Assembly: GCA_010279815.1 (NCBI GenBank)
Contig: QEOQ01000359.1
Location: forward strand, 996,849 to 1,060,848
Direction of reading: 5' to 3'
DNA: 64,000 nucleotides
DNA from: Brachionus plicatilis
Lineage: Eukaryota; Rotifera; Eurotatoria; Ploima; Brachionidae
The translations under genes and the position numbers were made by a program. This document shows positions 10,904 through 22,545 of this stretch, piece after piece; within the stretch, counting starts at the first letter, position 1; every line of letters begins with the position of its first letter. The notes beneath the pieces were generated by a model. It saw only the letters and a program-made list of their open reading frames with translations. It was not told the origin of the DNA and did no database searches.

Positions 10904-12128
10904 TTTTGATTTTTAAAACTAAAAGCTATTTAACTCTTATATATATTTAAAATTTAGGATGGTGCTTTATTTTGAAACAGTCTTTTAGTCTCAAGAATTT
11001 CTGAAATTCGTCAAAAACTATTTTTAGTCAATTTTTTTAAGCTTTCAAAAATTAAAATTTTTAAAATTCTTGTTTTATTTACAATTGTTTTCTGTAATTA
11101 ATTTATTTTAATCTAATTAATCTCTATTGAGAAGAAGAACAAAAAATAAACGATAATTCCTTACTCAAACTTACGTACATTAGTACGCAAATCCGATCAT
11201 AATTTGAAATACAAAAATTCCGGTGAAAATTCACCTTAATTTAATTCACTAATGACAATAAGAACCACAGCCAAATAAATAGACATATTATGAGAAAACA
11301 TCATAAGTTCGATGCACTTATGATGGTTAGAAGATGAGACTTTTATGGTTAGAAGATGAGAATTAAGAGCAAATGATTCACTCATAAAAAGAATTTTTTT
11401 TATTTAAAATGATGAAAAACTTATTAAATGAATTTATTAAATTTGAAAATCACATAAATTAATTTTTCAAATCAAAATTAAACAATTTTAAAATTTATTT
11501 TGTGTTTATTAACATTTTAATAGGATATTTTTGACAGATTTTATTTTATGCGTTTTTTTTTTGTATCATTTTTTTTAAATTTTTTTTCACCCATGGTGAG
11601 TCACTTTAAATTGAAATTTAATTCTTTTAATGTCAAGAAAAAATAATTTTATAAAATTGCTCTTTAGCTTTAAGCCTCTTTTTCTTTCTATTTGCTTTTT
11701 GATTATCCATTCGTTTAAAATATAAAATTTACTTTATATTTTTGATTAAATTTTATTCACAAAAAATATTTTTTATAAAAATTCTTAATTTTTGTATTTC
11801 CAGTAAAAAAGCTGCCAATGTGGAATCAAGATAAAATTATTTAAACAAGTTTTCTCATAAGGTAAATTTAACAATTAAATCAAGGAGCAAACAATCTAAA
11901 TGAAAATTTGTAAAATTAAATTTAGAAAATTTGAAGTAGTCTGCCTTGGAATATCATTGTTTAACAAACATTATTTTTAAATATTTATTTGAAAAATGAA
12001 AATGATTAAAACTATCCTTTCAAAATATTTTGAATTATAAATAAGAGTCTAAAAAAAAATTTTTAAATGTAAAATTTATTTAACTAAAAATAATTAAGTG
12101 CAATATTAAATTTTTTTAAGCATAAATT
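10904..12128. other. Spacer between GST copies 2 and 3
   Basis: Apart from the TATA box noted separately, only AT-rich sequence. A short imperfect direct repeat (GGTTAGAAGATGAGA) occurs at about 11327 and 11346. No gene was seen. Confidence 0.4.
10938..10947 (-). promoter_or_regulatory. TATA box of GST copy 2
   Basis: On the minus strand TATATATAAG lies about 35-45 bp upstream of the ATG. It is the best TATA match there, and the 5' leader would be very short. Confidence 0.45.
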
Positions 12129-12752
12129 TTACATCTCTGTTTTTGGTCTTTTGGCTATCCATTCAGAAATTTTTGGATGATTTAATACTTTATCAACCAA
12201 AGCTTTTACTGCCGGAAATGGGGTGATTAAAGCATCTTTTTTATCTCCCAACCATCCAAGAAAATCAGCCAAAAATATATCAGCCCAAGTCAAACCACTG
12301 GCAACAAAGTAGCCTGAACCATTTTTGGTAATTTTGCTTTCAAAAACTTTCAAAGTATTCTGAATTGTCTCACCGAAATATTTCTTTGATAATTCAGCTT
12401 TGCGTGTTTCATCTTTTTCGAAGTGAATTTTGACCATTTCATTCAATAAATCAAGAACCTGATCAGCGTACATCTCAGCTTCAGATTGTTCTTCTGGACC
12501 TTTACCAGCCAAATCGAATTTTCGAGCAAGATATCTAGCAATGGTCAATGATTGAGCAAGCTGGAATGTCTTTCCGTTTTCAATAACTTCTAAATAGGGA
12601 GCTTGACCAAGAGGAGATTTTGGTTTGTATTCTGGCCATTGTTCTCTTTCAAAACGAACGTCTTCGTATTGTTGTCCAGCAGCTGCAAAAATCAATCTAA
12701 TCAATTCAGCTCTACCTCTTAGATTGAAGTAATTAAGTTTGTATTGAACCAT
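12129..12752 (-). CDS. Sigma-class glutathione S-transferase (GST copy 3)
   Basis: An intronless 207-residue [22 protein letters not shown] has the catalytic Tyr8 but Asn at position 7, where the other three copies have Tyr. GQAPYLE and AQSLTIARYLARKF form the glutathione site, and the helical domain ends EWIAKRPKTEM. It differs from copy 4 (19660-20283, opposite strand) at about 16 residues, all in the first 36 or after residue 124. Between these the proteins are identical, and the DNA nearly so. Its function should match copy 4: glutathione conjugation or isomerisation in the cytosol. Confidence 0.94.
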   Translation of the reverse strand: MVQYKLNYFNLRGRAELIRLIFAAAGQQYEDVRFEREQWPEYKPKSPLGQAPYLEVIENGKTFQLAQSLTIARYLARKFDLAGKGPEEQSEAEMYADQVLDLLNEMVKIHFEKDETRKAELSKKYFGETIQNTLKVFESKITKNGSGYFVASGLTWADIFLADFLGWLGDKKDALITPFPAVKALVDKVLNHPKISEWIAKRPKTEM

Positions 12753-15700
12753 TTTTTTTCGAGAACTTAAATAACTTTATAAAAATTTATTTTTTACTAT
12801 AAATTAAAATATTTTCTCAATTTATACCTCGAAAAAATTTTCCAAGATTCTTCTAGATTTTTGAAATTATGCTTTATAATATTTGAATTTGTTAAAATTG
12901 TCTTAAATATCACATGAATGTAATAATGACAAAGGGGTTTTAAAAATAATTATCTCTGATTTTTTTGGAAATAAAAATCCAACTAAATTCTTTATAATCT
13001 TAAGTTGAATAAGCTAATATTTACTACTAAAAAATATTTTACAACGAAGCATTTTTTAAAGCAAATATTTGGTTAATTATAGCTTAAAATTATTCAATCC
13101 TGGATTTTTTTATATCATTCTTTATAGACTTAAATCAAGATCCCCTAATATTTTTCATGGTGACTTTAATTTAATTTTAATTTTTCAGTAAAATAATACT
13201 AAAGAAATATTTTTTGATTTTTAATTTAGGAATTATGATTGAATCAAGATGTAAATTATTTATCAAATACAAGCATAGTTGTTTAAAAGTTTAAGTCATG
13301 ACTTAATTTTGACATTTTTACCCTAGAAAAGACTTTAAAAATGACTTTAAATCAAATTAAATTTACAAAAACGTTAATTTTTAAAAAATTTCCTGGATAC
13401 TTTATATAAAATGTCTTTTATAAAGCCGAAAAATTTTAATTTATCTACCAAACAAGTCGCGGAGAGAACTTCGTCCCCTCTGCACCTCCCCTGCTTTATT
13501 GGTTTATCTGGATTTAGTAGAATTATTTATGTTTTTTTTAAACTTTTTTATTAAATAGCTAGTACAAAGAATAAAAAAGTATAAAGGTATTATTCTTTCA
13601 TTTGAGTGTTATTTTGCTATCGTAAAATTCAGATATAAATTTTGTCATTTTTGTTCCCGTAATGGGCTTATAGACTAAGAAATTACAAACGTTAATAGGC
13701 CTTGAATTGAATTGAATTAAATTCTTCTAATAGTTGATTAATTTTTTCATATAACAAAGCGGTTGGTTTTCATTTCTGAATTAATATAAACAAGGTTTAA
13801 CCCATTGCTTCGCTGCTGGAATATTAAAAATTTAAAAAAAAAAAAGAGGAATTTAATTTAATTATTTGGATACCTGAAAAGCGCACATGCCCCAAAATCC
13901 AAAAATGCTAAATTTAGAAAAAAAAAAAGACATTTAAATTATCTAACCGACTGAAGAACTCTGCTCGTAGCCTTTCTTTTAAAAAAATAAAATAAACTAT
14001 TAAACAAAAAACATTAATTAACAATGATGAATGAATTTTTTTTGTAATTTTTCTATTTTAGCTTTTAAGTCTTTTTTGCAAGTTGCTTTTTTAATTGGTA
14101 AATTTAATTTACTTAGCTATTCTTTAAATACTTTCTATTTTAATTGTTGCTATTTTAATACAAACTCTGCTGTATCGACTTTACCATGAGTCTTTTTTAA
14201 ATGCTTTAAATCGCTTTAAAAAAAAGAAAATAATAAATAATAAAGGAAAAATATAATGATATTTAAAAAAAGGCTCATAAACACGTATCTAAGTAAATTG
14301 AGGCTTAAAAAATTCAAACCCGGGGTCTATTTTTTCATAGAAATTAAAAAACAAAAAATCGAGTTTTATTTTATTTGAAAAATGATCATTAAAAAAACTA
14401 TAAAAAACATGATTCATAATTGTTTTGGTCACAAAAAATTTAATTCTGGGATCAGATTGGTTATAGGATATTAATTTTTTTGAAAAAAAGTCACTAAAAT
14501 GAAAAAAGTTGCTTTCAAAATATATTTAATTTAAAAAGCTACTCTAAAATTTAATTTTGTTTTTTCTACTTTTCAAACTCCGTTTTTTTTATTATTTTAG
14601 ATTATTTAATTTAAAAAATAATTCTTTTGTTAATAGAATTTACAACAATCCAATTTTTTGCTTTACTGATAATCAAAATATTTATTATATAATTATTCTA
14701 TTTAAATATTTGATTGTTTAAATTTTAAATATTAAGATTCATTGAGTTTGAATATTTTTTTCTTATTAATGCTTTTTTAATATCCTTTTATTATGTTTTT
14801 TATATTAATTTTATTGTATGAATATAGATTAAGACAATTCTAAGAACACTGTATTTAAATATTAAAGTTAGTTATCGTAAGTAAATATATGAACATTTTA
14901 CTGTTTTTCAGACATTTGGGTTTTAAATATTAAGATATTTGTATTAAGTCCAGTTGCTAAAGCTGACACATAGTATTCATTGTACCAAATACTAGATTTT
15001 CTTGCTGAAAAAAATGCATTGGTATTTTTTCAATGCAATTTTTCTTTATTAAAATTTTGCCCTCAGAAATCAATTTCTTTATTGATCAAATATAAATATT
15101 CATCTTTAAACTTAAATAAAAGTGATGAACATAGAAATCTAAGAAAAATTTTTTTTTTTTCAGTACTGCCAAATAAACATAATCCGACCATATGAAAATG
15201 TGAATTCCCATCTGGGGATGTGACGGGTGGTGATTATTTTCGTTTGAATAGAGTATGAAGAATGTTCGTCGTCGTTGCATCAACTGGAAATTCTGATGAA
15301 AATAGTTTTTCTATAAACAAATTGTTTTACTCCAAATATTTTCAAAAATTGACCATGTGAATTTTCAAACAAAAATTCCAATACAAAATTCAATTCTTAA
15401 TAAATAAATGGATTTTGTACGTTAAGTAAGTTTTAAAAGGTGAAAAAAAAATTTTTCATTTAACAGTCCAGTTTAAAGAAAAAATTCAAAAGAATTATTT
15501 GGCATTAAATTGATTATCATTTATCAAATTATATGTTAATTTAGAATTAAAAATTTAATTTTTTGCTATACTTAATTTTCAATTACTTTAAATAAAAAAA
15601 CAGTCTAAATATTTTATTTATATTTCTTTACAAATATAACCACCGATTCTAAAATTATTTAAGGAGCGATAAAAAAAGTTAACATTTATATAAAATGATT

Positions 15701-16105
15701 AAACAAATTGCCAAAAAAATTAGAAAATACCTTAGAGACAAATAATATTAATCTCAAAATACTGATATTTTTTTGATCATTAATATTTCCTTTGTTAATT
15801 AAAATTCATTTTTTTTTAATTGAATTTATTGAAATTTAGTGAATGCTTATGTTGTTCCATCATCAAAGTTTGAAAGGCTTGATTTTTTCAATTTAAGTTA
15901 CTCAAAAAGAATTTTATTTTTGTAATTTTTGGAACCAAAATTGCTTCATTTTTTGAAAGACAATTATCGATTGTTTGTTTTTTAACCTCATTTGATAAAG
16001 CATAATCACCAAGATAAAAAACATCTTATTCTAGAATTTTCTGTGATTCTCCTTTTCTGTTTCATCTTATAGAATATTTTCCTGCTAATTTTAAAATTTT
16101 TTTAA
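12753..16105. other. Gene-poor region upstream of the piggyBac-type element
   Basis: No coding exons were found. Patches of higher GC stand out at about 13455-13500 (GCGGAGAGAACTTCGTCCCC and CTCTGCACCTCCCCTGC), 13795-13820 and 15200-15290. They may be remnants of inserted elements, but none has recognisable ends. Confidence 0.35.
12776..12784 (-). promoter_or_regulatory. TATA box of GST copy 3
   Basis: The minus strand reads TTTATAAAG about 25-30 bp before the ATG, in an otherwise A/T-only stretch. A weak call. Confidence 0.35.
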
Positions 16106-16191
16106 CACTAGAAAGTCCCATTTTTTTATACCGTTAAAGCCCGGTCGGGTCAATTTGACTGGACAATCATTTTGATTTATTGATTTTTTGA

Positions 16192-16626
16192 CAAAAAAAA
16201 TAGTCAAATGGACTTTTTTTTAATTTTTTAAGCCAAATCTTTAAATGGGGTTGTGAAGTTCGTTTCAATTCAGAAAAACTTGAATAACTTTTTCGCTAAA
16301 AGAGACAATTTAGTTCTATAAATGCTTAATTATAAGCAAATTTGCTTAATTCAGTAAAATAAATCTGCAAAATACCCTGCAATTTAATGCATTTTGCACG
16401 CCATTAAAAAGTATTCAAGTCAATTGTGCACTTACTTTGCAGAGTTTTTGCAGACTTATTTTACTAAATTAAGCAAATTTGCTAATAATTAAGCATTTTA
16501 TATAACTAAATTATCTCTTTTAGCAAAAAAGTTATTCAAATTTTTCTGAATTGAAATGAACTTCACAGCCCCATTTAAAGATTTGGCTTAAAAAATTAAA
16601 AAAAAGTCCATTTGACTATTTTTTAA
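16192..16626. repeat. Long inverted repeat (foldback) inside the piggyBac-type element
   Basis: About 180 bp at 16192-16377 (AAATAGTCAAATGGACTTTT ... TAAAATAAATCTGC) returns inverted at 16447-16626 (GCAGACTTATTTTA ... GTCCATTTGACTATTTTTT) with few mismatches. The 60-bp centre contains CTGCAAAATACCCTGCAA and TTGCAGAGTTTTTGCAGA-like words, also found in the centre of the foldback at 55783-56118. It would form a strong hairpin and looks like a MITE. Confidence 0.85.
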
Positions 16627-16682
16627 AAAATATTGGCGTCAAGAGTTATGATGGTAATGGTGATCCAAAGGAGTTTAAGAGG

Positions 16683-17351
16683 ATGTTTGAGTTGAACTCT
16701 ATCATGTTAAACTGGGATCAAACAAAGAAGTTAACTATATTACCATTGTTGTTGACTGGTAAAGCTGCTCGTTTGTTTGAAGCAATGAAGGACGAAGAGA
16801 AAGATAGCACTGATAGAATTTTTGAGATTTTAATATCTGGGTGTTCTCAATCTGCTGAATCGATGCATCAAGAATTTCTTGACCGTGCTCCATTGCCAGA
16901 AGAAACCGTGGTTGATTTTGCAAGAGCATTGCAACGGTTATTGGAAAAAGCTGTTCCAACGTTGGGTAGCAACGAAAAGAAGGTATTTTTGAAGAATAAA
17001 TTAGCTGCACATTTACCAGAGAACATGCGGTTATTGATCAAGTTTCAAGCTGATAAGACATGGGATCAATTGTTGCAGTGTCTAGAAGAAACTCTTCCAA
17101 ATGTTAAAGCAAGTGCTATTGGTCATAGAAGTGATGGTACAATGGCTACACAATTCAAGTTTGAGTCAGGTGAGCCTGAAGTAAAAACTGAACCTATAGA
17201 GGTTGATGCAAATGTTGCTCAATATAAGCATAGATTTCAAGGAGCATGTTACTTTTGTAAGAAACCAGGTCACAAAAAAAGTGATAGATATTTATTTATT
17301 AAATCTAAAGGTTTTAATTGCAAGAGTTTCCTAAGCAGCATTACGTTATAG
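16683..17351 (+). CDS. Gag-like protein with a defective zinc knuckle
   Basis: 222 residues. Residues 1-130 match the retrotransposon Gag pattern: LPLLLTGKAARLFEAM, SMHQEFLDRAPLPEETVVDFARAL-type sequence (an 'xxxF..R.Q..GE.v..f...L' equivalent) and a helical C-terminal half. Near the end, CYFCKKPGHKKSDR has a CX2CX4H zinc knuckle whose last Cys is missing. The frame is intact and the base use is richer in G/C than its surroundings. No protease, RT or integrase follows within the element, so this is either a stranded Gag exon or a gag gene kept for another use. The start Met is the first in the frame, and upstream in-frame codons could also belong to it. Confidence 0.6.
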   Translation: MFELNSIMLNWDQTKKLTILPLLLTGKAARLFEAMKDEEKDSTDRIFEILISGCSQSAESMHQEFLDRAPLPEETVVDFARALQRLLEKAVPTLGSNEKKVFLKNKLAAHLPENMRLLIKFQADKTWDQLLQCLEETLPNVKASAIGHRSDGTMATQFKFESGEPEVKTEPIEVDANVAQYKHRFQGACYFCKKPGHKKSDRYLFIKSKGFNCKSFLSSITL

Positions 17352-17450
17352 CATTTGAATAATAATTTTTTTAATATCTTTTTCAGTTCAATTCATAATG
17401 AAGCTTAAAACCTAAAATCGGGCCAATTTGACCCTCTGGGCTTTCAAGTG

Positions 17451-19659
17451 TTAAATTAGTGATAAAATTTTCCCTATCTGAACTCATTTTTTAACTTAAA
17501 ATTAATTTATTTTCTAATTTTTAATATTTTCTCAACAATTTTCCTTATTAACCGTTATGTTTTTTTAATTTATAAATTTTAAATGTAATTGATTAACCGC
17601 CTAATAAAAGCTTAAATTTTTCAAATTCAAGACAATTTGTAAAGTTTATTTTTTTTTTTAATTTTTAAAAAAATGTAGGAAGAGTGCAAACCTCGCATAC
17701 AAATCCTTTAACATAGCGATTCGTAAATTTTTTTCTTTATCTTTTTAACATGGAAAAAAAAAGAAATTTTATTTATAGTATGTTAATAATAATTAATAAT
17801 AATAATGAAAAATTGAATTTGACAATCTATTCTTTTGATTAAAATTTTAACTGGCTATCTTAATGCGTGTTGATAAAATAATATTTATGTACGTGAAAAT
17901 TGCAGATAGTGAATCTTTCCGCTGTTTTTATTATTCTTACTCCTAAGATATTAATTAGGATTTATTACCGTATTCCCTCGTTCGATATTGCAGCCTTAGA
18001 ACCGGAAACACAACTTTGACGCAGGCAATAAATATTAACAAATAATCAATTTTATAAAGATAAAAAAAAAATTTTTTGTGCTGGCGTACCAAAAATTATT
18101 GAATGCAGAATTAATTCATTGTTCATAAAAATAACAAACAAAATTTTTGAGATTATTTATATTTGTAACTATTCCAGCATTTTGATGCTGATTCCATGAG
18201 TGAATAAGATGAATGCAATGTGCAGATAAACAATATCAAATTAAATTAGAAGCTAAGCAAGAAAATAAAACTAAAGACTCAATATGAATGAGCTAAGGTT
18301 ATTTTAATGAATTATTTGAATAAAAAAAATTAATTTAATATATATACAAGTGTAAATAATAATTTTAAGACTACAAGACTTATTATAATTATAAAAATAC
18401 AATAATAATAATAATTAGCAGCTTTTTTACAACCTTTCTAGCTTTAAAATCGAAAAAAAATTTATAAATTAAATAAAATTAACAAATTAAAATTATTTTG
18501 TTTTGTTTATTTTTTCAGCGTCATTTTAATATACCGTTAGATTTTCGTATTAATAATAGACAATTTTCAATACGGACATAAAATATTCTAAAACCCAAGA
18601 GAATGAATGCTTATTTATGCTTTAATAACATTTATACCGAAAATTTTTATTTTTTTTATTTTTAAAGGTATTTTAGTAATATAATCAGATAATGTTAGTT
18701 ATGTGATGAATTTTGTTATATTAAACTTGGTAAATCAAAAATTTAATTTGGAAACTTTTAAAAATTTAATTTTAATTTTTTGACTCAAAAAAAAGAAGAT
18801 TGAAAATCAACCGAATTTATTCTCGAAATATAAAAATTAGTAAAATTTTCAAAAGTTTTAACTTGATTCAAAAATAAAATTTTTAAAAATACTCTGCTTA
18901 AAATTAATTATCTCTTCGAAAAGTATTGCTTTTTTTAGTATTTTGAAAAAGTAAACTGAAAAGTATTGAAAAGTTAGAGTATTGAAGTCAGAACAAAGGG
19001 GACCATTCTTTAGAGCAATTGAGTGAATTTTAGATAAAAATGGATATTTACCAAGGCTCAATCAGCTCAATTAATCATACAATACAGACTTATTGTTTTT
19101 TATTTAAATGAGAAAAGGCATTTTTAAAATTTAAAAATTAAAGTTTCAAATTCTAGCTCAGAAATTCAAGTCATACAGTCTAAACTGAAAATTATTTTTT
19201 GAAATATATAGCTAATTAATCAACATTGAATTTTTCTTTCACGAAATCAAGCTCACAAATTGTTCTTAATTTAAATCATGAAAAATTTTGCTTTATATAA
19301 TAATTTTTTAATATAATTCTTAGCATTATTCACACGTTATCATGAATGTGCTTTTTCAAAATTTTAATTGTTTCTCAATAATTACTATTTTTTATAATAA
19401 ATTATATTAGAATTTTATTCGAAATAATATTGGCGTTGTCGAGTAAAGAGACCAAAGAAGAAATCTAATTACATAAAATTTCCACTTTTTGGAGCATTTG
19501 TTTTAAGCACTATCATGATTACGAGTGAATGATGCTTAAAATTAAAATAAAATCATTATATAAAGCAAAATTTTTCATGGTATAAATAAAGAGCAACTTG
19601 TGAATTTGATTTAAAAAAAAATTAAATTTTAAAAAAGCTAAAACAGTTTTAGAAAAAAA
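17451..19659. other. Spacer upstream of GST copy 4
   Basis: AT-rich, with (AAT)n stretches at about 17786 and 18405. No gene model is supported. The last 220 bp should hold the GST copy 4 promoter. Confidence 0.4.
19581..19588 (+). promoter_or_regulatory. TATA box of GST copy 4
   Basis: TATAAATA preceded by CATGG, 72-79 bp before the ATG. This is the clearest TATA box in the GST array. Confidence 0.5.
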
Positions 19660-20283
19660 ATGGTTCAGTATAAACTGTATTACTTCAATTTTAGAGCTAG
19701 AGGTGAATTGATTAGATTGATTTTTGCCGCTGCTGGACAACAATACGAAGACGTTCGTTTTGAAAAAGAACAATGGCCAGAATACAAACCAAAATCTCCT
19801 CTTGGTCAAGCTCCCTATTTAGAAGTTATTGAAAACGGAAAGACATTCCAGCTTGCTCAATCATTGACCATTGCCAGATATCTTGCTCGAAAATTCGATT
19901 TGGCTGGTAAAGGTCCAGAAGAACAATCTGAAGCTGAGATGTACGCTGATCAGGTTCTTGATTTATTGAATGAAATGGTCAAAATTCACTTCGAAAAAGA
20001 TGAAACACGCAAAGCTGAATTATCAAAGAAATTATTTGGAGAGACAATTCAGAATACTTTGAAAGTTTTTGACAGCAAAATTGCTAAAAATGGTTCAGGC
20101 TACTTTGTTGCCAGTGGTTTGACTTGGGCTGATATATTTTTGGCTGATTTTCTTGGATGGTTGGGAGATAAAAAAGATGCTTTAATCACCCCATTTCCGG
20201 CAGTTAAAGCCTTGGATGAAAAAATTCTTAAACATCCGAGAATTTCTGAATGGATCGCCAAAAGACCAAAATCTGATATTTAA
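19660..20283 (+). CDS. Sigma-class glutathione S-transferase (GST copy 4)
   Basis: 207 residues in one exon, starting MVQYKLYYFNFRARGELIR with the catalytic Tyr8. GQAPYLE, AQSLTIARYLARKF and the sigma-type C-terminal helices follow, ending KRPKSDI. It is an inverted near-copy of the gene at 12129-12752. Residues 37-124 are identical in both, and the DNA over that stretch shows almost no synonymous change, while both ends differ. That pattern suggests gene conversion more than simple recent duplication. The upstream TATAAATA and downstream AATAAA (about 20318) frame a compact transcript. Confidence 0.94.
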   Translation: MVQYKLYYFNFRARGELIRLIFAAAGQQYEDVRFEKEQWPEYKPKSPLGQAPYLEVIENGKTFQLAQSLTIARYLARKFDLAGKGPEEQSEAEMYADQVLDLLNEMVKIHFEKDETRKAELSKKLFGETIQNTLKVFDSKIAKNGSGYFVASGLTWADIFLADFLGWLGDKKDALITPFPAVKALDEKILKHPRISEWIAKRPKSDI

Positions 20284-21174
20284 ATACAAGGCATTTTAGT
20301 TTTAAGCTCTTTTATTGAATAAACTCAATTATTTTGATTAAATATTATTTAATTTTCTTTCAAATTTTTATTTTTAAATAAACCTTTATTTTAAATTCAA
20401 TTCAAAACTAATTTTATAAATTAATAATGATTAAATGATTTGTATTATGATCATATGATCATTCCACTTAATTTTTAAAATTATCAAGACATCCCAAAAA
20501 TAAACAAATTTTTCACTTTACTGTTGACAAATTCTTAATTGTACAATGTTTTTATATTAATTAAGCCCAGACTTGCCAGATTTACGTTTTTAAAGTAATT
20601 TTTCACTAAATTAAGATTCATTTCATATTGATTTAAATCTGGTGAATTAGGGGACCAGAAATATTGGGAAATAAAATTAAAAAAAATAATTAATGCAATT
20701 TTTTATACTATTTTTAAAGGACTTATATTTTTTATTGATATAAAAATTATTTTCCTGCTTGTAAATAAAAAATAATATTTTTTTTAATGTTACAAAATAA
20801 ATTAAAAAATTACAATACGATTACAAAAAGTTTTAGTCTATTTATTTAATCTTAGTATATTAAGTACTTTAAATAAATCAACTTCACTTGTCTTGCCAAG
20901 AATTATTCGAATCATGCCAATTCAATTCTTTGGCCAAGAAAATGAACCGCATCTTTAAATACTCTTCAAGTTTACTTATTGCTTCTTTAAAAGTTTATAG
21001 ATTATTATTATTAAACGAGAATTTTTTTTATTATTTAGACTTGAAGTTTAAATTTAATTTAAAAACAGCTCTTAATACTAACTTTTTGATTAAAAAGCTA
21101 GCTGGAATAAATCGATAAACACTTTTTTAAATGGACTCACTTAGAATAAAGAGGTTTGAAACATGAAAGGTATA
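20284..21174. other. Spacer between GST copy 4 and the LINE relic
   Basis: Mostly AT-only. A patch at 20880-21000 is less AT-rich and open in two frames, but no splice-linked model could be made. Confidence 0.35.
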
Positions 21175-22275
21175 ATATGTAAAGAACATCATGAATTTGT
21201 CAAGAAAAATTCATGTACATCTAATCTTCTGGAAACTCTAGATTTCATAGAAAAAAATGAGTCTAGACAAAAGTATTCCTGGTGATGTGATTCTGCTAAT
21301 TTTTGAGAAAGCATTTGATACTGTTCCATTGATGGTTCCATTGATGGTCTAAAATGACACTAAAATGGATTGAATATTTCTTGAAAAATAGAAGACAAAG
21401 AGTTGTTAAATTTGAAATTGGGTTGAGTTTTTTAGCGGTGTACCACAAGGGTCAGTGATTGGTCCACTATTGTTCGTTTTGTATATCAATGATCTACCAT
21501 AAGGAATAGAGAATGTTGTGAAGATGTATGCAGATGATACTAAAATGATCTCACAAATGGCATCAGAAATAAGCGCAGCGAAACTACAATCTGATTTAGA
21601 CTTAGTTTTCAAGTGGACTCAAGATTAGCTTCTTCTCTTCAACACATCAAAATGTGTGGTCATGCATTATGGTCATAAAAACAAAGATTTTCCTTATTTT
21701 ATAAATGATAAGCAGTTATCAACGTCAGAAACCGAAAGAGATCTTGGAGTTATTTTCATCCTCTTTTGGAATTTACAGTGCCTGTACGGTCTCCAATTCT
21801 TAAGTCTGACTGTGAGAATGTTGAAAGGATTCAACGCAGAGCTACGAAATTTGTTTCTTCAATTAGAAAAAAACCCTATGAAAGCTGATTGAAGGCTTTG
21901 AACATTCCAAATCTGATGAAAAGAAGAAAAAGAGGTGATCTAATTCAATTTTACAAGTTCATGCATGGAATAGAATTGATTGAAAAAAGCAATTATTTTA
22001 ATGTCACTAAAATATAAGGAAGAGGTCACTGCTTCAAATATCACAAAGAAATTTCGAGGCTCCAGCTTAGAGATAACTTTTTATTTAACAGAACCTCTAT
22101 CATATGGAACTCGCTGCCAAATAAATTAGTTGAAGCCCTCAATTTTAACACCTTTAAAGCAGGGATCGATTGCTTGATAAGCAGCAATAAATCAAATTAG
22201 CTGTCTTAGTGTGCCTTTTCAGCACACTGGCTGGCTAGTTAGCTACAGTCAAAACTACTTCTATATTACTATTAC
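21175..22275 (+). pseudogene. Dead CR1/L2-like non-LTR retrotransposon, reverse transcriptase and 3' end
   Basis: In shifting frames one can read the RT landmarks in order: KEHHEFVKKNSCTSNLLETL, FEKAFDTVP, WIEYFLKNRRQRV, SGVPQGSVIGPLLFVLYINDLP-type sequence, MYADDTKMIS, then FNTSKCVVMHYG, ERDLGVIF, ERIQRRATKFV and RTSIIWNSLPNKLVEALN at the C-terminus. Several stops (after INDLP and KWTQD) and frameshifts disable it. Near the end a GTGTGCC-TTTTCA-GCACAC stem and a short TATTACTATTACTAA tail look like a LINE 3' end. The 5' part is missing, a typical truncated insertion. Confidence 0.85.
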
Positions 22276-22545
22276 TAAGTGGTGCATGGGCTTGAATTAG
22301 GTTTCAGCTTTAAATGTATGCACTTCTATGCATGGGTTTACGGGAGCAATTCAACCATTAATTTTGACATCAAAATTTCTATTAATATTGAAAAAAAATC
22401 AATTATCTTATTTTAATTTATTTTTAAAAAATTTTTAATTTAATAAGTTTTATACATAAAATTACACGGATCCCACTCTCATGCTAGAATTTTAATTTAA
22501 ATAATAATACTTCAAAATTAAATTTAAAACTCGTATCTTAAGAAA

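Larger units (their letters stand above)
16106..17450. mobile_element. piggyBac-type element with TTAA target duplication
   Basis: The 1,345-bp unit is flanked on both sides by TTAA (16102-16105 and 17451-17454). Its left end reads CACTAGAAAGTCCC and its right end, inverted, CACTTGAAAGCCCAGAGG. Close inside are GGGTCAATTTGAC and the inverted match GGGTCAAATTGGCCCG. TTAA plus a C(A)CTAGAAAG-like end is the hallmark of piggyBac family elements. No piggyBac transposase is present, so it is non-autonomous. It holds a foldback (16192-16626) and a Gag-like ORF (16683-17351). The two ends are near-identical only over the outer 15-20 bp. Confidence 0.75.

Noticed and set aside
14980..15283. Overlapping ORFs on both strands near 15.1 kb
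   Set aside because: They overlap each other, lack splice context, and the peptides (runs of Lys/Phe/Asn) look like translated A/T noise.
20888..21118. 76-codon open frame before the CR1-like LINE
   Set aside because: It has no ATG start, two frames are open over the same less AT-rich patch, and no exon partners were found. Not enough to call a gene.
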